In this document: positions 37,577-44,384 of the stretch, one piece after another | Layout of the letters: the number at the start of each line of letters is the position of its first letter | How positions within the stretch are numbered: position 1 is the first letter of the stretch | Origin: Acidobacteriota bacterium | Lineage (GTDB): Bacteria; Acidobacteriota; Vicinamibacteria; Marinacidobacterales; Marinacidobacteraceae | Reading direction: 5' to 3' | NCBI GenBank assembly: GCA_022820545.1 | Contig: JAJEFG010000027.1 | Span: 1-64,000, forward strand | Length of the DNA: 64,000 bases | Program-made: the position numbers and the translations under genes | The notes under the pieces: model-generated | What the model saw: only the letters and a program-made list of their open reading frames with translations | Told to the model about the DNA's origin: nothing | Databases searched by the model: none

Positions 37577-37894
37577 TCAGCGGGCGACCAGTTGGCCGAC
37601 CATGAGGCCGATCGAGAAGCCGATGACCAGGCCGAAGGTGAAGCGGAGCACCCAGCGCCGGTAGACGGTGCGGCGATGGCGCCGCAGCTCCTGGCGAAGG
37701 TCGGTCGTGGCCTCCACGATTTCCCGAAGGATGGCGCGGGAGTCCTGGGCGTTTTCGATCAGGAGCTGCCGGATGTAGGTGTCGCCCGGGCGCGGATCAG
37801 TGCCGGGGGCTTCGGGGGTGGCAAGTTCCGGAACGTCCTGAGGAGAATCGTCGTCGGACTCCCGCGCTGGCCGGAGGGCGGAGAGGAAGCGCAT
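37577..37894 (-). CDS. coiled-coil protein with C-terminal membrane segment
   Basis: The 105-residue protein has an acidic N-terminus, a coil (AILREIVEATTDLRQELRRH) and a C-terminal glycine-rich membrane helix (FTFGLVIGFSIGLMVGQL). It lies between cassettes C4 and N2 in the ParA operon, six to seven bases from each neighbour. A nearly identical 84-base piece of its 3' end recurs at 35589-35672. It is one of several small coil-plus-membrane proteins in the element. Confidence 0.65.
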   Translation of the reverse strand: MRFLSALRPARESDDDSPQDVPELATPEAPGTDPRPGDTYIRQLLIENAQDSRAILREIVEATTDLRQELRRHRRTVYRRWVLRFTFGLVIGFSIGLMVGQLVAR

Positions 37895-37900
37895 GGTGGG

Positions 37901-38521
37901 CTAGTCCTGGTCTGCGGCGGTGGTCTGTGCGGGGCGGCGGGCGAACATGTGGAGCCAGTCGATCACTTGGGGTCGGCGGATGCACGAGAGGTGGATCGCG
38001 CGTGCGAGTTCGAAAATGGAGAGCCTTTCGTCAAAGAGCAGGCGGGGCAGATGCCAGGGGTCGATGCAACCCAAGACGTGGTAGAGGATGGAGCGATCCC
38101 GCGCGCTGGGATCGTCGGTGCGGAAGATTCGGGCGAGCTCTTGGGCGGTCGGCCGATCCGGATAGCCCGCCAGGTGCGTCCCGATCAGGAGGGTGAGCAG
38201 GGGATGATCGGCCGGCGGCCGTCCCGGTGGTCGCACGAGCGCTCGAGGGTACGAGAACCACGACAGCGGGAGCGGGGTCCAGGGCGGGGCGTATTCGAGT
38301 TTCGCATCGTGGCTGGCGAATCGGAGGGGCTTGCCCGGGCCGCCGATGAGAGAGCCATGTTCCCCGAGGCCTTCGGCCCGCGGATCTCTGCCGGCAGCAA
38401 GGCAACGCCGGACCGCGTTGCGCTCCTGGCGCGCGATGTGTTCCTCGCGCGTCGCGGGGCGCAGGTGTTCGTCGGGTGGCGGGTGGAAATAGGCGCGGCG
38501 GACTTGTTCGAGGTCGAGCAT
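37901..38521 (-). CDS. partner protein C4 of NTase cassette (unrecognised family)
   Basis: The 206-residue protein begins MLDLEQVRRAYFHPPP and contains GEHGSLIGGPGKP, PLPLSWFSYP, HLAGYPDRPT and IDPWHLPRLL. The start at 38521 is supported by alignment with the other three copies and by position, three bases after the stop of N3. With C3 it forms the parA-linked subtype. No known domain is recognised. The strongly conserved GEHGSLIGGP-type loop is a good candidate for a functional site. Confidence 0.8.
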   Translation of the reverse strand: MLDLEQVRRAYFHPPPDEHLRPATREEHIARQERNAVRRCLAAGRDPRAEGLGEHGSLIGGPGKPLRFASHDAKLEYAPPWTPLPLSWFSYPRALVRPPGRPPADHPLLTLLIGTHLAGYPDRPTAQELARIFRTDDPSARDRSILYHVLGCIDPWHLPRLLFDERLSIFELARAIHLSCIRRPQVIDWLHMFARRPAQTTAADQD

Positions 38522-38525
38522 GGGG

Positions 38526-39218
38526 TTATCGCGTCCACCCAAGGGAGCGTGGCGGCTCTAGGATTTCGGCGGCGCGCTGTACGCATTGCTCAGCCGTCAG
38601 CGGCCGTGCGGGGTGAAGGATTTTCTCCGGCTGGTTGGCGAGCCAGTCCCGTGGGAGGGCTCGGAGTTCGTCGCTGATTTGTTCCAGTTCGTCTGGGCGA
38701 AAGCGCCGGAGTGCGCGGTCCAGCGCGAGAGGATCGTAGTGCTTGGCAACCGCCGTGTCGTAGAGGTCGCGGGGGACAAAGATATGGTTGATGAGTATTC
38801 GTCCACCGATCTTCCGGGCCAGGATTTCCTCGGTTTCTTGCAAGGGAACCGCGGAGCCGCGAATGGTGTCGGTCGAGCGGGGGTGCGCCATCCGGGGCAG
38901 CGTCGAGGACAGGCTGATTTCCGCGCCGTCCGCGAGGATGATGGTCGCCGATCCCCGCGAGATGCCGCCGGTGCTGATACCCCCGGCGGCACGCGCGAGG
39001 TCACGCTTGAAAGCGTCGGCATTGTCGTAGAGACGGCTGTAGGGATTGGAATCGACAAAGAAGTCGAGGTCGGTGCTATGGCGGTGATCCCAGCGTGCCG
39101 CGAGGGCCGTACCGCCACCCAGACAGAGATGGCGCTCCCCGCCGAGGTGTTTCGCGAGGGGTTCGCGAACGCGGGCAAAGAGCGCGGCGTTGTGCGGCGG
39201 GAGGTCGAGTTCGGGCAC
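38526..39218 (-). CDS. AbiEii-like nucleotidyltransferase N3
   Basis: The 230-residue protein begins at GTG 39218 (VPELDLPPHN), seven bases after the stop of the RHH-like gene. It has CLGGGTALAARWDHRHSTD followed by LDFF and FVPRDLYDTAVAKHYDP. A GTG start is required because no in-frame ATG gives a plausible N-terminus. Together with parA and the RHH-like gene it forms the head of a five-gene cassette operon. The role in partition or defence is inferred from context only. Confidence 0.75.
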   Translation of the reverse strand: MPELDLPPHNAALFARVREPLAKHLGGERHLCLGGGTALAARWDHRHSTDLDFFVDSNPYSRLYDNADAFKRDLARAAGGISTGGISRGSATIILADGAEISLSSTLPRMAHPRSTDTIRGSAVPLQETEEILARKIGGRILINHIFVPRDLYDTAVAKHYDPLALDRALRRFRPDELEQISDELRALPRDWLANQPEKILHPARPLTAEQCVQRAAEILEPPRSLGWTR

Positions 39219-39225
39219 CAGGTGG

Positions 39226-39576
39226 CTAGGGGGCAGGCGCCGCCCAGCGTGCCCGCCCGGGCTCGTACTTGTTGAGAGTCCCGATGGCCTCGCGCAAGGC
39301 GTCCGGTGGGAGCGCGGCCAGGGCATGGAGTCCGGCGCGGACGAGTTCGCTCTTGCTGGCCTGGAACGAGGCGGCAAGACAGCGCGCCTGGAGATCCCCA
39401 AGGAGCGCGTGATCGCTGGGCGGGAAGGAAAACGTGGCGCGGACGGCGTTCGTGTCGCGCCTGGCGGGTGAGCGCCCTCCCATGATGCGGTCCGCGTCGT
39501 CGAAACGCCGTTCGGCCGCTGCCGCTGCATCCGTCAGGGTGCGGCCCAGGTTGTCGACAGGGTCTTTTGAGGTCAT
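39226..39576 (-). CDS. ribbon-helix-helix-like partition/regulatory protein
   Basis: The 116-residue protein starts in an ATGA overlap with parA, and its C-terminal half (ATFSFPPSDHALLGDLQARC, then SKSELVRAGLHALAAL) fits a ribbon-helix-helix DNA-binding fold. Small RHH proteins encoded next to ParA act as centromere-binding partition partners and as autorepressors. It is a candidate binder of the ATACGGTAT sites next to parA. Confidence 0.65.
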   Translation of the reverse strand: MTSKDPVDNLGRTLTDAAAAAERRFDDADRIMGGRSPARRDTNAVRATFSFPPSDHALLGDLQARCLAASFQASKSELVRAGLHALAALPPDALREAIGTLNKYEPGRARWAAPAP

Positions 39577-40268
39577 GGTGGCGTGTCCTCCTCGAGAACG
39601 TCGAGGATTTCGTGGGTGAGGCTGAAGACCTCGGCCTGGGCCAGCTGCGCCCGGGGAAGGTCGGCCACGGTCGAACCGGCGGCGGCCGCGTGGCGAAAGG
39701 CTTCGCGGTCTCCAACTTGGGTGTTGAGGACCGGGATCCCGTACTCGGGCAGCAGCTCGCGGGTCTTGGCAGCAAGCCGGGTGCCCGGCTTGCGCTGGTT
39801 CACGACGATGCGGGCCCTCAGCTCGGGGTGCACGCGGGCGGCTCCGGCGATGACGTGGCGGATGGTGAGGCCGGCCCAGAGATCGGGCGGCGAGGGGATG
39901 ACGGGCACGACCGCCAGATCGGCTATCAGCAGCGCGCTGTGCGAGAGGGGAGAGTCCGCCGAGGGTGGACAGTCCACGATGATGAAGTCGTAGTCGTGGA
40001 GGTGGGATCGCAGCTCGCCGCGGAGGCGGCCAGGGTTCGCGCCGGTGGCGAGGACGCGGGCGGGGAAGGGTTTCGTCTCCGGCGCGGCAGCCGCCCAGCG
40101 TGTCGCCGTACCCTGTGGATCCGCATCGGCGACCAGGACGCGCTGTCCGCGGCGGGCGAGTTCGCCTGCAAGGCACATGGCCAGCGTGGTCTTGCCGGGT
40201 CCGCCTTTCTGATTGGCGAGGACGACGATGCGGGCCAGCGCGGTGCCGCGCGGGGGGGAGGTCTTCAC
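39573..40268 (-). CDS. parA: ParA-type partition ATPase
   Basis: The protein has the deviant Walker A motif KGGPGKTTLAM and the Walker B-like FIIVDCPPSADSPLS of the ParA/MinD family. The GTG at 40268 is preferred over an upstream TTG at 40283 because the latter falls inside the ATACGGTAT repeat. Length (231 residues) suits a small ParA of the type encoded by plasmids and integrative elements. It is followed by an RHH-like gene in ATGA overlap. Confidence 0.85.
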   Translation of the reverse strand: MKTSPPRGTALARIVVLANQKGGPGKTTLAMCLAGELARRGQRVLVADADPQGTATRWAAAAPETKPFPARVLATGANPGRLRGELRSHLHDYDFIIVDCPPSADSPLSHSALLIADLAVVPVIPSPPDLWAGLTIRHVIAGAARVHPELRARIVVNQRKPGTRLAAKTRELLPEYGIPVLNTQVGDREAFRHAAAAGSTVADLPRAQLAQAEVFSLTHEILDVLEEDTPP

Positions 40269-40335
40269 GGTACGCACGATCAATACCGTATGAAAGCATA
40301 CCGTATGTAAGGCATACGGTATGCACGGTGGCAGG
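40266..40335. promoter_or_regulatory. ATACGGTAT repeat, site B (parA promoter/operator)
   Basis: The minus-strand reading gives CATACGGTATGC, TTTCATACGGTATTGATCG and TGCGTACCGTG, three boxes at 15-16-base spacing. They end at the parA start, so they probably overlap its promoter and ribosome site. The gap also serves the rightward gene at 40379. Confidence 0.65.
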
Positions 40336-40378
40336 CCCGGGAGGACCAGTCGGCCGAAGCAGGCATAGAATTGCCTAC

Positions 40379-40639
40379 ATGGCCGAAGCGCTCACGCTTT
40401 CGAAAGTGGATCGACGGGACCTGGACCGGGTCGAAGCGATGATCCAGGAGGTCGCACGAGACTTGGACGATTGGCACGAGGCGCGCTGCGGACATGGGGG
40501 ACAGCGCGAGGAGCCGCTCGACCTGGGACGGCTCCACCGCCGGGCAAGGGAGGTGGCGAACGCTCTGGGGAGGATGCGCCGGCGACAGACAAAGCGGCGC
40601 GAAGCTCGGGAGCGGCGCGGTAGCGCCCTCGAGGGCTGA
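40379..40639 (+). CDS. small helical protein, unknown function
   Basis: The 86-residue protein begins MAEALTLSKVDRRDLDR and is almost fully helical, with a basic C-terminus (RMRRRQTKRREARERR). It lies divergently from parA, 34 bases upstream of the AIM24-like gene. The basic tail could bind nucleic acid. No family was recognised. Confidence 0.55.
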   Translation: MAEALTLSKVDRRDLDRVEAMIQEVARDLDDWHEARCGHGGQREEPLDLGRLHRRAREVANALGRMRRRQTKRREARERRGSALEG

Positions 40640-40673
40640 TCAGTCGCGCAGGCACCGCCGCCCGGAGGGGATC

Positions 40674-41315
40674 ATGGACGAGTGGACCGCAGCTTCCGGG
40701 GGAATTCGGTACTCCCTGGAAGGTGGCGGCGTCCGCGTCGCAATCCCGGAGGGCCAGGCGATGGTGGCCGAGGGCGACCGCCTGCTGTATCGCGGCGGTG
40801 GCGTGACGTCCTCCCTGGCGGGGTCAGGGAGCGGCCGGATACGGGGATGGGTGAATCGGATCCAGCGGCGCGCGGGTGGCCTGGTAGGGCGGATGAGCCG
40901 CTACGAGGGGCCCGGAGAGGTGGCATTCGCCGCGGGGGGCCCGGCGGAGGTTCAGGCGGTGGAACTCACGAGGGGAGACAACCTGGTGGTTGGGGCGCCA
41001 GCGTTGTTGGCGGCTGTGTCCACCGTGGAGGTGGACGTGGCGCTGGTCGAGAAGATCCGCGACGGAGGAGAGCGCCGCCCGTTGGTCATGCACCGGCTGA
41101 CCGGTGAAGGGCTGGTGCTCCTGGCGGCGTTCGGCGACGCGGTCGACGTGGAGCTGGCAGCGCAGGAAGCGGTGGAGGCAGCCGTGTGGGGAGTCGCCTG
41201 GTATGCCGCGACGGGGGAATACCAGTTGCGAGTGTTGGGCGACCACCACGTGGCGCGGATTACGGGGCCGACGCGGCTGGTGCTGCAGACCGCGCGCCCG
41301 TCCTGGCGGTTGTAA
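40674..41315 (+). CDS. AIM24-like beta-sandwich protein
   Basis: The 213-residue protein, read from an ATG preceded by GGAGGGG, contains RMSRYEGPGEVAFAAGG and AVELTRGDNLVVGAPALLAA, the glycine-rich beta repeats of the AIM24/TerB-associated family. Families of this fold are widespread, but their biochemical role is not settled. It lies upstream of the GIY-YIG/TonB-C gene on the plus strand. Confidence 0.6.
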   Translation: MDEWTAASGGIRYSLEGGGVRVAIPEGQAMVAEGDRLLYRGGGVTSSLAGSGSGRIRGWVNRIQRRAGGLVGRMSRYEGPGEVAFAAGGPAEVQAVELTRGDNLVVGAPALLAAVSTVEVDVALVEKIRDGGERRPLVMHRLTGEGLVLLAAFGDAVDVELAAQEAVEAAVWGVAWYAATGEYQLRVLGDHHVARITGPTRLVLQTARPSWRL

Positions 41316-41330
41316 CGGCAGGCGGAAGAA

Positions 41331-42689
41331 ATGCGACCTTGGTATTTTCGGCTGGAGTGGTCCGAAAAGTGGGACGACCGCGGGGTTGAGCGGTTCTATG
41401 TCTACATTCTGGAAATGAACCGTACGCCCGGACGGTATGTGGGGCAGACAGGGCATCCACGCCAACGGATGAGACAACACGCGGAGGGTAAGACGAAGAC
41501 GACGAAGGGAGCGGCTGCTGAGCTCGTTTACATGGCGGAGCTGCCGACGCGCGGGGAAGCGGCGCGGTACGAGCTACTCCTGAAGCGGATGCATGAGCGG
41601 TGGCCAGAGGACGTGGGGCTGCTGATCCGCGCGTCGCGCAGCGAGACAGAGAGGGTTTGCCGGCGTACAGGAGTCCCGAAAGGGCGTAGGGCCTGGAACG
41701 GGGGCGGAGCGGACGGGTCAGGGGCTGCACCCCGGCGATGGAGAGAGGGCGCGTTCGCCCCCGTCGCCGGGCGGGGCGCCGTTACTGCGGGCGCAAGAGT
41801 GGTGGTCGTGTGCGGAGCGACGGTGTGCGCTGCGCTGTTGCTGTGGAAGCTCGCAGACCGTTTCGTGGATTCGCCACGGGGAGGGGATGTCGCCGCTGCC
41901 GAAGCCGGAGTGGGAAGGGACGCTGGTGGCCAAGTGGCCACAGGCGGGCGCGAGGAGGAAGCGTCGCGGGACCGGGTCGGGGCAGGAACCGCGCGTTTCG
42001 AGCGTTCGCTCACGGGGGTCCCGTCGATCGACGAAATCCGCGCCACCGCCACCACGGCCAGAGATCAGCTGGAGACACTCCACGACGAGTTGATCGGCCT
42101 CCTGGAGACGCGCGCGGCCGCCGCTCAGGGCAACGACGCGGCAGCGAGGCGCGCGACGGAGGAGGTCATCCTCGCGCGCATCGCAGGGCGACAGGACATG
42201 GACCGGCTGCGCAGCGACATCGCCGCCGACGAACGGTGGCGCCTCGAGGACGCAATCCGCCACGCCGCGCAGGCCCGAGACCAGCTCCAGGCAGAGATCG
42301 ACGCCCTGCTGGAGAATCCGGAAAGTGGTTCGCGGGGAGGAAACGCGGAGGGAGTGACGGACAACGTCGCATCGAGCTCGGGTTCCCCGGCGGCCCAGGG
42401 CGCGCCGGTTCGGACAGAGGGCGATGGCGCGGCGCCGACCCGCCGGGTGTACGTCGAGCCGATCTATCCGGAAATCGCGAAGCGGGCGGGGGTTTCGGGG
42501 GTAGTGGTCCTTGAGGCGATCATCGATTCGAACGGCAACGTGACCAACGTCAGGGTGGTGCGTTCGAGGCCACTGCTCGACCAGGCGGCGATGGATGCGG
42601 TACGGGAGTGGAAGTACGAGCCAACGGTAAGCAACGGAGTTCCGGTCCCGATCGTCATGACGGTGACGGTGATTTTCGATCCGGATTAG
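41331..42689 (+). CDS. GIY-YIG / transmembrane / coiled-coil / TonB-C fusion protein
   Basis: The 452-residue protein has four parts. Residues about 20-90 carry a GIY-YIG nuclease signature (FYVYILEM, GRYVGQTGHPRQRMRQH, GEAARYELLLKR). Residues about 154-178 form one membrane helix (VVVVCGATVCAALLLWKLAD). Residues about 235-340 are coiled coil, matching the lipoprotein at 30548. Residues about 371-452 form a TonB C-terminal-like domain (VEPIYPEIAKRAGVSGVVVL, NVRVVRSRPLLDQAAMDAV). Topology puts the nuclease domain in the cytoplasm and the TonB-C domain outside the inner membrane. This combination of domains is unusual; function unknown. Confidence 0.7.
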   Translation: MRPWYFRLEWSEKWDDRGVERFYVYILEMNRTPGRYVGQTGHPRQRMRQHAEGKTKTTKGAAAELVYMAELPTRGEAARYELLLKRMHERWPEDVGLLIRASRSETERVCRRTGVPKGRRAWNGGGADGSGAAPRRWREGAFAPVAGRGAVTAGARVVVVCGATVCAALLLWKLADRFVDSPRGGDVAAAEAGVGRDAGGQVATGGREEEASRDRVGAGTARFERSLTGVPSIDEIRATATTARDQLETLHDELIGLLETRAAAAQGNDAAARRATEEVILARIAGRQDMDRLRSDIAADERWRLEDAIRHAAQARDQLQAEIDALLENPESGSRGGNAEGVTDNVASSSGSPAAQGAPVRTEGDGAAPTRRVYVEPIYPEIAKRAGVSGVVVLEAIIDSNGNVTNVRVVRSRPLLDQAAMDAVREWKYEPTVSNGVPVPIVMTVTVIFDPD

Positions 42690-42720
42690 GAAAAGATGGC
42701 CGTCACACAGGGCGTGGAGC

Positions 42721-42840
42721 TTGCCGCCAGACCTGGAGGCGCGGGAGTTGGTGACGCGCGGTGATCTCTACCGTGCCCTGCTCCTTCAGACGGGCGTTCT
42801 GATCGCTGCCGTGATCGCGATCGTTCGGCTGCTCGGTTGA
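42721..42840 (+). CDS. short coil/membrane peptide, tentative
   Basis: The frame from TTG 42721 reads PPDLEARELVTRGDLYRALL and QTGVLIAAVIAIVRLLG, the coil-plus-membrane pattern of DUF1640-type proteins shortened to about 39 residues. It may be a truncated copy of a protein like 34316-34573. Confidence 0.35.
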   Translation: MPPDLEARELVTRGDLYRALLLQTGVLIAAVIAIVRLLG

Positions 42841-42859
42841 CGGGGTCCGGACGCCTCGG

Positions 42860-43407
42860 TTAGGCGTGTGCGAGAACCAGGCCGCCGGCGGCCGCGAGAA
42901 GCCAGCCGGCCGCGGCAGCGGCGATGCCCGCGGCGAGGTGTCGCCGGGAAGGCGGACGGCGCGTGAGTGCGACGGCGCTGACCGCTGCCGCGGCGATCGG
43001 GAGCAGAGCGGGGAAGACGAGGCCGAGCGTGATGCCGGCGAAAACGGCGGCCACGGCCATGGCCGCGAGGATCGCGCAGAGCGATTCGAACGGGAAACTC
43101 GGGCAGGGAGAACGGGGAACTCCCAGCCGGCCACGATCAGGATCGCGGCGCCGGCGAGGATCGCAGCGCCGGTTCCGGCGGCATAGGTCGCCAGGAAGTG
43201 TTCGAAGGGCTCGGAGCTGCGGCCCTTGCCCCGATACCAGACCCGTGCGCCCAGCAGCGCGGCGAGCAGCCACGGCCAGCCAGCGGCGCTGGCGAGCAGG
43301 GACGCGAGATCGGAGTCCGGATTGCCCCAGGCGGCGACGAGCGCCGCCTCGCCCAGGATTACGCAGGCAGCCGAGACCGCCAGCAGATACAGGGCGGGAC
43401 GGCTCAC
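42860..43407 (-). pseudogene. membrane protein with frameshift
   Basis: The start overlaps the virB11 stop (ATGA), and the first ~100 codons encode membrane helices (LYLLAVSAACVILGEAALVA, ATYAAGTGAAILAGAAILIV). Around 43095-43125 the frame is lost. A second frame then continues with AILAAMAVAAVFAGITLGLV and ends LLAAAGGLVLAHA at 42860. A one-base indel joins the two. The intact product would be an eight-helix-like membrane protein of the transfer operon. It may be a sequencing error rather than a true pseudogene. Confidence 0.6.
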
Positions 43408-44384
43408 GGTTCGGACGGGACCCCGTCCGCTGCGTCCTGGGTGACCCAGCTGTTGTCCTCGACCTGCCAGCCGCGGACGTAGATCCCGTTTTCGACGACG
43501 CGGCGGCCGCGGATGCGGGCGGTGTGCAGGACGAGGGCGATGCCGTCCACGACGCTGCGGCAGACGACCTCCCAGGGCAGTGCGTCCCGGGCCGCCATGG
43601 CGCAGCTCGCAAGCCGGGAGAGGGCGGAGACGGCGGTGTTCGCGTGGATGGTGGTGAGGCTGCCTCCGTGGCCGGTGTTCAGGGCCTGCAGGAGGTCGGC
43701 GGCCTCGGCGCCGCGGATCTCGCCGACCACGATGTGGTCGGGGCGGTGGCGGAGGGAGTGCTTCACCAGGTTCCGGACGGTGACTGGCCGGGTGTGCGTG
43801 TCGTCCGTGTCGGCTTCACGGGCTTCGAAGCGCACGGTGTTTGGCTGCTCGATGCGCAGCTCGAGGGTGTCCTCGATGGAGACGATGCGCTCGTCCGGAG
43901 GGAGCAGGCCGATGAGGGCGTTGACGACGGTCGTTTTGCCGGTGCCGGTGCCGCCGGAGACCAGGACGTTGCGGCGGCCCGACAGGGTCTCTTTGGCGGC
44001 TTCGAAGAGAGGCCTGGGGAGCGAGCCGGACGCGACGAGGTCCTCCGCGGTGAAGGCGCGCTTGCCGAAGCGGCGGATGGTGATGGCGACGTGGGGCGAC
44101 GCCGGCGGGACGCAGATCGCCACGCGGGATCCGTCCTCGAGTCGGGCGTCAATCGTCGGTGAGACGTTCGGGTCGAGCCCGAGGGGCCGGGCGATGTGGA
44201 TGGCCGCCCGGTGGAGGGTGTCCTTGTCCAGCTGCGGAGCATCGGCGGGGCGGAGTCCCTGCCCGGTCCGCTCGACCCAGACGTTGTGCGGCCCGTTGAT
44301 CATGAGCTCCGAGACGGCCATGTCGGCGAGGACGTCTTCGAGGCCGGGCAGGAACGGGGTGAGGTGCTCGATGGCGGTGCTCAT
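43404..44384 (-). CDS. virB11: VirB11-type secretion ATPase
   Basis: The 326-residue protein has Walker A as SGGTGTGKTTVVNAL (about residues 138-152), the Asp box ERIVSIEDTLELRI, Walker B as HIVVGEIRG and the His box GHGGSLTTIHANT. This hexameric ATPase powers pilus assembly and substrate handling in type IV secretion. It overlaps virD4 by four bases (ATGA), so it is translationally coupled to it. The final gene of the operon follows in overlap. Confidence 0.92.
   Translation of the reverse strand: MSTAIEHLTPFLPGLEDVLADMAVSELMINGPHNVWVERTGQGLRPADAPQLDKDTLHRAAIHIARPLGLDPNVSPTIDARLEDGSRVAICVPPASPHVAITIRRFGKRAFTAEDLVASGSLPRPLFEAAKETLSGRRNVLVSGGTGTGKTTVVNALIGLLPPDERIVSIEDTLELRIEQPNTVRFEAREADTDDTHTRPVTVRNLVKHSLRHRPDHIVVGEIRGAEAADLLQALNTGHGGSLTTIHANTAVSALSRLASCAMAARDALPWEVVCRSVVDGIALVLHTARIRGRRVVENGIYVRGWQVEDNSWVTQDAADGVPSEP

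Noticed and set aside
40268-40283. TTG start of parA at 40283
   Set aside because: It lies within the ATACGGTAT repeat; the GTG at 40268 gives a better N-terminus.
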